Positions 1 through 5,860 of a DNA stretch of 11,095 bases are shown here, piece by piece. A program made the position numbers and the translations under genes. Source of the stretch: Bacillota bacterium (GTDB lineage: Bacteria; Bacillota; Clostridia; Christensenellales; CAG-138); contig JAEWMV010000058.1 of NCBI GenBank assembly GCA_023393045.1, forward strand, positions 1 through 11,095, written 5' to 3'. Below the pieces are notes generated by a model. It was given only the letters and a program-made list of their open reading frames with translations. It ran no database searches and was not told the origin of the DNA. Each line of letters opens with the position of its first letter. The first letter of the stretch is position 1.

Positions 1-765
1 CGCTCTTTGCGCCGCCGCCTCGTTTTCAAATATGCCGAACACCGCGCTTCCGCTGCCCGTCATGGAAGAAGCCTGCGCGCCCGCTTCCTTCATGCGGGAA
101 AGAAGGCTGCCGATTTCCGGCACGAACGAGCAGGCCGCGTCCGTGAGCGCGTTGCCGATATAGGGCAGCAGCGCGTCCCGGTCTCCCCGGCGGATGGCCG
201 CGAGCGCGCCGTCCGTCGTCCCCGCGGGATACGGGGGTTGAAGCGCCGCGAACACCTCTTTTGTGCCCGCGCCGCGTTCAGGCTGCACGATGAGCAGGGG
301 CAGATCCATAAACGGCAGGGGCGTGAGGATCTCCCCCCTCCCCTCGCACAGCGTGAGGCCGCCGTTTAGAAGAAACGGCACGTCGGAGCCGATGGAGAGC
401 GCGAGGGCGGCAAGCTCCGCCTCATCAAGCGCGTGATGGCGATTTTGCAGTGCGCGGATAAGCGCCGCCGCGTCCGCGGAGGAACCGCCAAGCCCTGCCT
501 CGGGCGGTATCCCGCGTATGATATGCGCCCCAGCGCCCGGTGTGCCGCCCTTTTCGCAATAAGCCGCCGCCGCGCGAAGCGCCGCGTTTTTTTCCGGCAG
601 GGGCGGGTCGGCCGTGACGCAAACGCCCTGCGTATCGAAATCGATTTGAATTTCATCGCACAAATCAATCGCCAGCATGATCGTGCGAAGCGCGTGATAA
701 CCATCCGCCCGCTTGCCCATCACATCCAAGGTGAGGTTGATTTTTGCGTACGCTTTGACGTCCAT
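1..765 (-). CDS. ispE: 4-diphosphocytidyl-2-C-methyl-D-erythritol kinase IspE, 3' end cut by window
   Basis: IspE phosphorylates the 2-hydroxyl of CDP-methylerythritol with ATP in the cytoplasm, a middle step of the non-mevalonate (MEP) route to isoprenoid precursors. The 255 visible codons show the GHMP-kinase signatures in order: AYAKINLTLDV at residues 5-15 (K8 and N10 of the KIN motif), the ATP-binding loop IPPEAGLGGSSADAA at 86-100, GSDVPF at 126-131 with the probable catalytic D128, and MTGSGSAVFG at 235-244. The family is usually 280-300 residues, so roughly 30 C-terminal residues lie beyond the window. The start at 765 is chosen because family alignments normally begin just before AYAKINL. 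There is no Shine-Dalgarno in front of it, and a TATAAT sits only 6 bases upstream. An in-frame ATG at 816 would add 17 residues but also has no ribosome site. It diverges from spoIIR. The identification is firm; the start is less so. Confidence 0.95.
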   Translation of the reverse strand, partial: MDVKAYAKINLTLDVMGKRADGYHALRTIMLAIDLCDEIQIDFDTQGVCVTADPPLPEKNAALRAAAAYCEKGGTPGAGAHIIRGIPPEAGLGGSSADAAALIRALQNRHHALDEAELAALALSIGSDVPFLLNGGLTLCEGRGEILTPLPFMDLPLLIVQPERGAGTKEVFAALQPPYPAGTTDGALAAIRRGDRDALLPYIGNALTDAACSFVPEIGSLLSRMKEAGAQASSMTGSGSAVFGIFENEAAAQRA

Positions 766-771
766 ACCAGC

Positions 772-777
772 ATTATA
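772..777 (-). promoter_or_regulatory. Putative -10 box for ispE, implying a leaderless transcript
   Basis: On the minus strand a perfect TATAAT ends 6 bases before the ispE ATG. Transcription normally starts about 7 bases after the box, which would put the first transcribed base at or next to the A of the start codon. The hexamer 17 bases upstream (GTGATT) is a poor -35 match, so the promoter is only tentative. Confidence 0.35.
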
Positions 778-850
778 TACGCCGGGCGCATAAAAATCAC
801 GCGCAGCGTCAATCATCGTGATAACAACGCAACGATTTCGGAGGTTTTTT

Positions 851-1441
851 ATGCTAATAAAACGCATTTTGGCGGCCGCAGTAACGGCGGCGCTTTGCTT
901 TTTGCCCGTATCCCCCGGCAACGAGGGGATATTCAGGCTGCACGTCATCGCCAACAGCGACGGCGCGGCGGATCAGGCGGCGAAGCTTGCCGTGCGCGAC
1001 GCGATACTCTCCTACGAAGCGGACATGGCCGCCTGCGCCGACAATGAAACGGCCAAGGCCATGCTCATGGAGGACGGGGAGGCGCTGCTCAGTATTATAG
1101 AAGCGACGCTTCAAGACGCGGGCATGGACTACGGCGCGCAACTGATGATAGGCGTCTATGACTTCCCCGACAGGGAATATGGGGACACGCTTTACCCCGC
1201 GGGCCGGTACGAGGCGCTGCGCGTGGTGCTGGGCGAGGGGCAGGGCCGTAACTGGTGGTGCGTGATGTTTCCGCCATTATGCATATTGGAGCTTCCCGAC
1301 GGGAAAATTGATTATGAGAAGCTGGACGCCGATTTTGAAATCGACGGACTCAAATTCAACAGTTTTCTTATCAAGCTTATTAAAAGCATAGACGGAGGGA
1401 AGCTATGGCAATGGATACAAGCAGGAAAAAGTACGCAGTAA
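851..1441 (+). CDS. spoIIR: Stage II sporulation protein R (SpoIIR)
   Basis: SpoIIR is made in the forespore and exported to the intermembrane space, where it triggers SpoIIGA to process pro-sigma-E in the mother cell. The 196-residue product has a hydrophobic N-terminal segment (about residues 6-20) consistent with export, then family motifs: FRLHVIANSD at 28-37, a charged helix with VRDAIL at 48-53, GVYDFPDREYG at 101-111, PAGRYEALRV at 116-125 and NWWCVMFPPLC at 134-144. The start at 851 is chosen over an in-frame GTG at 818 because GGAGG at 840-844 lies 6 bases upstream and it places the hydrophobic segment at the N-terminus. Its 3' end overlaps sleB by 37 bases, so the two share a transcript and probably coupled translation. 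Bacillus spoIIR is sigma-F dependent (family knowledge); I could not find a convincing sigma-F or sigma-G promoter in 766-850. Confidence 0.96.
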   Translation: MLIKRILAAAVTAALCFLPVSPGNEGIFRLHVIANSDGAADQAAKLAVRDAILSYEADMAACADNETAKAMLMEDGEALLSIIEATLQDAGMDYGAQLMIGVYDFPDREYGDTLYPAGRYEALRVVLGEGQGRNWWCVMFPPLCILELPDGKIDYEKLDADFEIDGLKFNSFLIKLIKSIDGGKLWQWIQAGKSTQ

Positions 1442-2097
1442 CACTTGCATTCGCGCTTGCGCTTTGCATGCTGCTGCAAAGCACCGTGTACGCGGCGTCA
1501 TTGAAGCAGGGTTCGAGCGGGCAGGAAGTGACCACGCTGCAGACCAAGCTCAAACGCTGGGGATACTACTCGGGCGCGATCGACGGCAAATTCGGCCCGC
1601 AGACCAGGAATGCCGTGGTCTATTTTCAGCAGAAGAACGGGCTTGTGGCGGACGGCATCGTCGGCCCCCAGACGGCGGCCGCCATGGGCATGACGCTCAC
1701 CACGTCAGGCAGCGGCTCGGGGAGCTCCTCATCAAGCGGCAACAGCGACCTCTACCTACTCGCGCGCTGCGTCTACGGCGAAGCGCGCGGCGAGCCGTAT
1801 AAGGGGCAGGTCGCGGTGGCGGCGGTGATTTTAAACCGCGTCAGAAGCAGCCAGTTCCCCAACTCCATCAGCGGCGTGATCTACCAGAGCGGCGCGTTCG
1901 ACGCGGTGTCAGACGGACAGATCAACCTCACGCCGGACGAGAACGCCATAAAGGCCGCGACCGACGCCATGAACGGCTGGGACCCCACCAACGGCTGCCT
2001 CTACTATTACAACCCGGACACCGCGACGAACAAATGGATGCTTTCGCTTCCCATCACGCTCAGGATCGGCCGACACGTCTTCGCATTGGGCCAGTAA
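1405..2097 (+). CDS. sleB: Spore cortex-lytic enzyme SleB
   Basis: SleB is a lytic transglycosylase that cleaves cortex peptidoglycan (muramic-delta-lactam-containing strands) during germination. The 230-residue protein has a signal peptide (about 1-30, ending VYA-AS), a PG_binding_1 domain at about 34-95 (GWGYY-like RWGYYSGAIDGKFGPQT and a second half ending DGIVGPQT), a Ser/Gly linker at about 99-114, and the catalytic Hydrolase_2/SleB domain from about 115 to the end. The motif ARCVYGEARGE holds E126, which aligns with the essential glutamate of Bacillus SleB as I recall it; AVAAVILNRV and SGAFDAVSDGQIN follow, and the end RIGRHVFALGQ resembles the usual IGxHVF terminus. GGAGGG at 1394-1399, 5 bases upstream, supports the start at 1405. 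It overlaps spoIIR and is followed closely by ypeB, its dedicated partner gene. Confidence 0.96.
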   Translation: MAMDTSRKKYAVTLAFALALCMLLQSTVYAASLKQGSSGQEVTTLQTKLKRWGYYSGAIDGKFGPQTRNAVVYFQQKNGLVADGIVGPQTAAAMGMTLTTSGSGSGSSSSSGNSDLYLLARCVYGEARGEPYKGQVAVAAVILNRVRSSQFPNSISGVIYQSGAFDAVSDGQINLTPDENAIKAATDAMNGWDPTNGCLYYYNPDTATNKWMLSLPITLRIGRHVFALGQ

Positions 2098-2110
2098 GGG
2101 GGAAATGAAT

Positions 2111-3448
2111 ATGAGCGACAGAGCAAGAGACATTATCACAAAGGTACTCATCCCGCTGGCGCTGGTGATCGCGGTGGTCTCCCTCGCCTTCTGGGGCGCG
2201 CAGCAGAAAGCGCTTGCGGACGATTATAAGAACACCACCACCGCCATGTATCGCCGCGCGTTCACGGAGCTTTGCACCGACATGGGCAATCTGCACACGG
2301 CGCTTGGCAAACTGCGCGTGGCGCAAAGCCCCACGCAAAACGTGCTGCTCTTAGACGACATCTGGCGGCTTTCCGGCTCGAGCGTGGGCATGCTCAGCCA
2401 GATCCCTTCCTCCCATTTGGATACGGTGGAACTCAACCAGTTCATCACGCGCGTGGGGGATTACGCGCACGTGCTCACCAAGAAGGCGCTCGCGGGCGAA
2501 ACGGCCACGGAGGACGACGCCAAGCAGCTTGAGGCGCTCTACACCCGCTGCGGCGAGATCGCCACCGACCTCAACGAGCGGCTCAGCATCGGCGACGTGC
2601 CCGTGGCCGCCGTTACCGGCGACGAATACTATACCGCCAACGACGACAGCTACACGAGCAACGAGAACCAGGAGAAGTTCCCCACCCTCATCTACGACGG
2701 GCCGTTCTCCGAAGCCACGGAGAAGCAGGAGGCAAGAGGCGTCTCGGGCGACGAGGTGGACGAGGCCAAGGCACGGGAAATCGCACAGAAGCTCACGGGC
2801 GCGGCGGACTTCGACTCCTCCGGCGAATCCAACGGCAAAATCCCGGCGTTCGACTTCCACGGCGCGTTTGACGACGGGCGCGAGGTGGATATTTCCATCA
2901 CCAAGAAGGGCGGCTCGCTCATATGGTTCATGTCCACGGCCACGGGCAACGCCTCCGGCGTGCCGCAGGACGAACAGAAGATTGAAAAGCTCAAGCAAAC
3001 CGGCATACAATGGCTCGCCGAGCAGGGATATGAGAACATGACGGCGACCTACGCCCAGTATTACGCGGGCAGCGCCCTCATCAACTACGCTTATGTGCAG
3101 GACGACGCCATCGTCTACAACGACCTCATCAAGGTGTGGATAGACGTGGAGACCTACGAGATCGTCGGCGCGGACGCGCGCAACTACCTATATAGCCACA
3201 CCGAGCGCGACATCGCGCAGCCCGTGCTCTCCCCCGAGGAGGCGGAAGCGAAGGTTTCGGTGAACCTGGACATCCAGAGCCGGGAGCTCGCGCTCATCCC
3301 CGTGACGCCCACGACGGAGCGCCTGTGCTACGAGTTCAAGGGCACCTGCAACGGGGACGAGTATATCATCTACATCGACGCGGAGACGGGCGCCGAGCAG
3401 CAGATTTTCGTGATCATCAACACCGAAAACGGGCAGCTCACGCTCTAG
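2111..3448 (+). CDS. ypeB: Germination protein YpeB
   Basis: YpeB is a forespore-made, inner-membrane-anchored protein needed for SleB to be incorporated and stay stable in the dormant spore. The roughly 445-residue protein has a short cytoplasmic N-terminus, one membrane segment (KVLIPLALVIAVVSLAFWG), a helical region rich in Leu and Thr, the family signature FPTLIYDGPFS about 190 residues in, and a C-terminal half with PepSY-like repeats (EAKAREIAQKLTG, VWIDVETYEIVGADARNYL, IYIDAETGAEQQIF). Length matches the family. Two in-frame ATGs compete: 2105 lies only 2 bases after the GGGGG at 2098-2102, while 2111 is 8 bases away, so I prefer 2111. The gene begins 13 bases after sleB, the usual sleB-ypeB arrangement. 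Its first codons have no promoter of their own, so it is probably read through from upstream. Confidence 0.94.
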   Translation: MSDRARDIITKVLIPLALVIAVVSLAFWGAQQKALADDYKNTTTAMYRRAFTELCTDMGNLHTALGKLRVAQSPTQNVLLLDDIWRLSGSSVGMLSQIPSSHLDTVELNQFITRVGDYAHVLTKKALAGETATEDDAKQLEALYTRCGEIATDLNERLSIGDVPVAAVTGDEYYTANDDSYTSNENQEKFPTLIYDGPFSEATEKQEARGVSGDEVDEAKAREIAQKLTGAADFDSSGESNGKIPAFDFHGAFDDGREVDISITKKGGSLIWFMSTATGNASGVPQDEQKIEKLKQTGIQWLAEQGYENMTATYAQYYAGSALINYAYVQDDAIVYNDLIKVWIDVETYEIVGADARNYLYSHTERDIAQPVLSPEEAEAKVSVNLDIQSRELALIPVTPTTERLCYEFKGTCNGDEYIIYIDAETGAEQQIFVIINTENGQLTL

Positions 3449-3452
3449 GCGA

Positions 3453-3481
3453 TTGACAAGCGCATAAGAATATTCTATGAT
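3453..3481 (+). promoter_or_regulatory. Sigma-A-type promoter of the 3543-5098 operon
   Basis: TTGACA at 3453-3458 and TATGAT at 3476-3481 are separated by exactly 17 bases, a near-consensus vegetative promoter starting 5 bases after the ypeB stop codon. The start point would be near 3488. The -10 box overlaps the two tandem ATGs at 3477 and 3480, which therefore cannot be the translation start of a transcript made here. Confidence 0.75.
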
Positions 3482-3486
3482 GAATG

Positions 3487-3525
3487 AAATCGCACAGTTA
3501 CATCTTAACCGTGCGATTTATTTAA
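3487..3525 (+). other. 9-bp inverted repeat at the transcription start: terminator or operator
   Basis: AAATCGCAC (3487-3495) and GTGCGATTT (3511-3519) are perfect inverted repeats around a 15-base spacer, followed by ATTTAA. It lies 38 bases after ypeB and covers the predicted start point of the next operon. It could be the weak-tailed terminator of the spoIIR-sleB-ypeB transcript, a repressor operator, or a 5'-end hairpin of the downstream mRNA. The sequence alone does not decide. Confidence 0.55.
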
Positions 3526-3542
3526 CCCGGGAGGCGCGCGCT

Positions 3543-3971
3543 ATGGAGGATGTTTACCGCCTTTTGCTGGGCGATGACGCCCCCGCATGGCGAAAAAGAC
3601 CGCCCGCGCTCGATTATTTAGCGCTCGCGCGCCGCGCGCTTGATTTGCTGCCCGAAGCCGATGCGTCGGACATCGCCACGCGCGAGGGGCTGGCGCTCGC
3701 AAGGCTCTCTACCCTTTCAAAGAAGCCGCATACCGGCTTGCCCGACGACGCGCATGTGAAACAAACGCTTTGGCTGCTCATAGGAGCCGTGGCTTTCCCA
3801 TATGATAAGGCACGCGCCAGGGCGCGGCTCAACGAGGCGAGCGAGGCGGTGCTCGCCCTCACGCACGGCGTTTCCCCGCGCGAGCGCGAAGAGCTGCGCG
3901 CCCGCTGCGGCGAAGCGGCCGCCGCCATGGCGAGGCTTTTGAGCTTTGCGATCAAACAACAAGGAGGTTGA
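3543..3971 (+). CDS. Unrecognised small helical protein, first gene of a three-gene operon
   Basis: I do not recognise this 142-residue protein. It is rich in Ala, Leu, Arg and Glu, reads as almost entirely alpha-helical (for example LDYLALARRALDLL, EREELRARCGEAAAAMARLL), and has no signal peptide or clear membrane segment, so it is probably cytoplasmic. The hydrophobic patch TLWLLIGAVAFPYDKAR is the only one and is too short to be convincing as a membrane span. The start at 3543 (MEDVYRLLLGDD) is chosen because GGGAGG at 3529-3534 lies 8 bases upstream and the alternative ATG at 3477 falls within the promoter -10 box. The stop overlaps the ribosome site of the next gene (AAGGAGG at 3961-3967), so it is translated together with the metallo-hydrolase, which hints at a shared process but not which one. 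Confidence 0.75.
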   Translation: MEDVYRLLLGDDAPAWRKRPPALDYLALARRALDLLPEADASDIATREGLALARLSTLSKKPHTGLPDDAHVKQTLWLLIGAVAFPYDKARARARLNEASEAVLALTHGVSPREREELRARCGEAAAAMARLLSFAIKQQGG

Positions 3972-3974
3972 GCG

Positions 3975-4628
3975 ATGGAAATTAAATGGTACGGACACAG
4001 CTGTTTTCTCATAACGTCCGAATCGGGCGTGCGCATCCTCACGGACCCGTACGACCCCGAGGTCGGTTACCCCATGCATAAGATCGCGTGCGACGCGGTG
4101 AGCGCAAGCCACGCGCACCACGACCACAACTATTTTGACATGTGCGAGGGCAATCCCGTAAAAATTACCGAACCCGGAGAATATGAAGTGGGAGGCATTG
4201 CCGTTTCCGGCGTTTCCACCTGGCACGACGCCGAGCACGGCGCGAAGCGCGGGCGCAACATCGTGTTCGTCTTCACCATAGAGGACATGCGCGTGGTGCA
4301 TGCGGGCGACATCGGCGAGGTGCCGGACGAAGCTACGCTCGCGGCCATCGGCCATGCGGACGTGCTGCTCGTGCCCGTGGGCGGGTATTATACGATAGAC
4401 GCCGCCGGTGCGCGCGCACTTGCCAACGCACTTGACCCCAAGGTGGTCATCCCCATGCATTACAGGACGGACGCGCTCGACGCCCATTTTAAGCTCGCCG
4501 GGATAGAACCTTTCATCAAGTCCCTTGAGAACTGCGCGGTGCACCGCCTGCGCCAGAGCGAATGTACGCTGACGAAAGCGAGCCTGGGCTCGGATCGCGT
4601 CATCACGCTCGAATACGCGCGGGAGTGA
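3975..4628 (+). CDS. MBL-fold metal-dependent hydrolase (UlaG-like)
   Basis: This is a 217-residue cytoplasmic metallo-beta-lactamase-fold hydrolase. The opening MEIKWYGHSCFLI and ILTDPYDPEVG are typical of the UlaG/RomA-like subgroup. The metal-binding motif HxHxDH is present at residues 46-51 (SHAHHDHNY), with later ligands probably H84 or H109, D112 (VVHAGDIG) and H162 (VIPMHYRT). Subgroup members include ascorbate-6-phosphate lactonase and N-acyl-phosphatidylethanolamine phospholipase D-like enzymes, but most are uncharacterised, so I do not assign a substrate. The protein is short and single-domain, as expected. Its start has an ideal AAGGAGG 7 bases upstream that overlaps the previous gene, and the DUF1893 gene follows 8 bases after its stop. 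The fold is certain; the reaction is not. Confidence 0.92.
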   Translation: MEIKWYGHSCFLITSESGVRILTDPYDPEVGYPMHKIACDAVSASHAHHDHNYFDMCEGNPVKITEPGEYEVGGIAVSGVSTWHDAEHGAKRGRNIVFVFTIEDMRVVHAGDIGEVPDEATLAAIGHADVLLVPVGGYYTIDAAGARALANALDPKVVIPMHYRTDALDAHFKLAGIEPFIKSLENCAVHRLRQSECTLTKASLGSDRVITLEYARE

Positions 4629-4636
4629 GCGCGCGC

Positions 4637-5098
4637 ATGCGTTTTCAGGGTTTCCCCGAAGGGTTTGACCGGGCCGCCGCCCTCGTGGACGCGGGGACGG
4701 AAGCGCTCGCGGTCTTTGGCGACGGCGCAATCGTAAAAACGGCGCAGGGCCGGGGCGTATCGCCCCTGCTCGCGCTCGTGGACGCGGAGACGGACGCAAA
4801 AACCCTGCGCGGCGCGGCCGTAGCGGATAGGGTCATAGGCAAGGCCGCGGCGATGCTGCTCGTATACGCAGGGGCAACCGCCGTTTACGGCGCGATTATG
4901 AGCGAGGCCGGGCAATACTATCTGCTCGCGCACGGCGTCACGGCTTCATACGGCAAGCTCGTGCCGCGCATCGCCAACCGCAGCAGGGACGGCATGTGCC
5001 CCGTCGAGCAGGCGGTGCTCGACGAAAACAACCCGGGAGCCGGAATCGAAAAGATCCGGGCGGAACTCGAACGGATGCAAAGGGCAAACAGAAAATAG
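4637..5098 (+). CDS. DUF1893 family protein (TM1506-like, deaminase-related fold)
   Basis: The 153-residue product matches DUF1893, the family of Thermotoga TM1506, whose structure is related to the cytidine-deaminase fold. Diagnostic stretches are RGAAVADRVIGKAAAMLLVYAG (residues 58-79; given as landmark positions D64, G68, K69), GAIMSEAGQYYLLAHG (85-100) and the C-terminal GMCPVEQAVLDE with C121, P122 and E124. Deaminase zinc sites also use a Pro-Cys element, but I do not see a full HxE...PCxxC set, so catalytic activity is doubtful. The start at 4637 has GGGAG at 4621-4625 upstream at a longish spacing; a GTG at 4625 in the same frame, overlapping the previous stop as GTGA, is the alternative. 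Third gene of the operon. It ends 6 bases before a terminator. Confidence 0.85.
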   Translation: MRFQGFPEGFDRAAALVDAGTEALAVFGDGAIVKTAQGRGVSPLLALVDAETDAKTLRGAAVADRVIGKAAAMLLVYAGATAVYGAIMSEAGQYYLLAHGVTASYGKLVPRIANRSRDGMCPVEQAVLDENNPGAGIEKIRAELERMQRANRK

Positions 5099-5104
5099 AG
5101 CCAA

Positions 5105-5131
5105 AAACGACCGCGCAAGCGGTCGTTTCTT
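5105..5131. terminator. Bidirectional intrinsic terminator between DUF1893 and NUDIX genes
   Basis: AAACGACCGC (5105-5114) pairs perfectly with GCGGTCGTTT (5119-5128) around a GCAA tetraloop. T-rich tails exist on both sides: TTTCTT on the plus strand and GTTTTTGG on the minus strand. It lies between two convergent genes and can end both transcripts. Confidence 0.9.
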
Positions 5132-5141
5132 GCAGTCATTT

Positions 5142-5762
5142 TCAATTGTCGATTACCTTAAGCAGCGCCGAGAAAAGTATGAAGTCGTGGTCGGCGGCGA
5201 GGCCGCCCTCGCCCGGTTTGCCGTAGGGAGCGGGCCTCGCGCCGAAATCGTCGTAGACGATGCGCGCGCGGCATTCGATTTTATCAGGGCCTATGAGCGT
5301 GAAGCGGTAGGTCTCGCCCGCGGCGCCCCAGGCCTCGCACGCGACCTGCCCGATGGTGAAAAGCGCGGTGTCGGCCGCGTCGTCCCCGGCTTCAAAACCG
5401 AGCTTTTCGCGCGGCACAAGCGCATAGTACCCGGTTGAAATCACGCGCGTGCGCGGATCGCGTCCCACGGTCCCAAACGCACCGAACTGCCGTAGCGACG
5501 CGCCCGAGACGCCCGTTTCCTCAAAAAGCTCGCGCGCGGCGGCGTCCTCAAGCTCCTCGTCGAACTCCACAAAGCCGCCCGGCAGCGCCCAGCGCCCGAT
5601 ATAGGGATGGTTGCGGCGGCGGATCAAAAGCACGCTGAGCTCCGGCGCGCCGGTAAAAACCGCCATATCGACCGTCGCCGACGGCCGGCGGTAGGCGCTT
5701 TCGTCATAGGAGGCGAGAAATTCCTCGAGCGTGCGGCCTTTTTCGTCGCGCATTTCCGGCAT
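5142..5762 (-). CDS. NUDIX hydrolase
   Basis: NUDIX enzymes hydrolyse nucleoside diphosphates linked to another moiety, using Mg2+ bound by the NUDIX box. The complete box GX5EX7REUXEEXGU is present at residues 63-85 (G63, E69, R77, E78, E81, E82, G84), preceded by the usual RRRNHPYIGRWALPGG. The protein has 206 residues. The N-terminal 30 (EEFLASYDESAYRRPSATVDM) and a C-terminal beta-rich extension after residue 120 are common in ADP-ribose-pyrophosphatase-like members of Clostridia. I see no winged-helix domain of the NrtR regulator type. The substrate cannot be read from the sequence. The start at 5762 has GGGGAGG about 10 bases upstream; an in-frame ATG at 5753 would drop three residues and is less well spaced. 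It is a single gene with its own promoter and the shared terminator. Confidence 0.92.
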   Translation of the reverse strand: MPEMRDEKGRTLEEFLASYDESAYRRPSATVDMAVFTGAPELSVLLIRRRNHPYIGRWALPGGFVEFDEELEDAAARELFEETGVSGASLRQFGAFGTVGRDPRTRVISTGYYALVPREKLGFEAGDDAADTALFTIGQVACEAWGAAGETYRFTLIGPDKIECRARIVYDDFGARPAPYGKPGEGGLAADHDFILFSALLKVIDN

Positions 5763-5795
5763 TTGCTAAATTCCTCCCCTTTTTTCATTGCTTTT

Positions 5796-5804
5796 ATTAT
5801 ATCA
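5796..5804 (-). promoter_or_regulatory. Extended -10 promoter of the NUDIX gene
   Basis: On the minus strand TGATATAAT (5804-5796) is a perfect extended -10 element (TGN plus TATAAT) about 33 bases before the NUDIX start codon. No good -35 is seen at 17 bases, which extended -10 promoters tolerate. Confidence 0.6.
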
Positions 5805-5860
5805 TGCCCCGCAAATGGCAATATATATAATTATGAAATTTGCGCTGGAGATGATATAAT
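5796..5860. repeat. Nested inverted repeats in the NUDIX / 5859 divergent promoter region
   Basis: ATTATATCAT (5796-5805) and ATGATATAAT (5851-5860) are perfect inverted repeats. Inside them GCAAAT (5811-5816) and ATTTGC (5838-5843) are also inverted repeats, with nearly the same centre (5827-5828), flanking an AT-only core. The left outer arm is the NUDIX extended -10. The right outer arm overlaps the start codon of the rightward gene. Confidence 0.6.

Noticed and set aside
787..817. Sigma-F/sigma-G promoter for spoIIR built on GCATA at 788-792
   Set aside because: The -35 resembles the consensus, but the -10 region at the required spacing matches poorly.
818..850. GTG at 818 as the spoIIR start
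   Set aside because: It would add 11 residues before the hydrophobic export segment and lacks a ribosome site, whereas GGAGG is correctly placed before 851.
3717..4799. 360-codon open frame on the minus strand opposite the MBL gene
   Set aside because: Composition is Arg/His/Ala-rich without domain features, and the opposite strand holds a clear MBL-fold gene with an ideal ribosome site.
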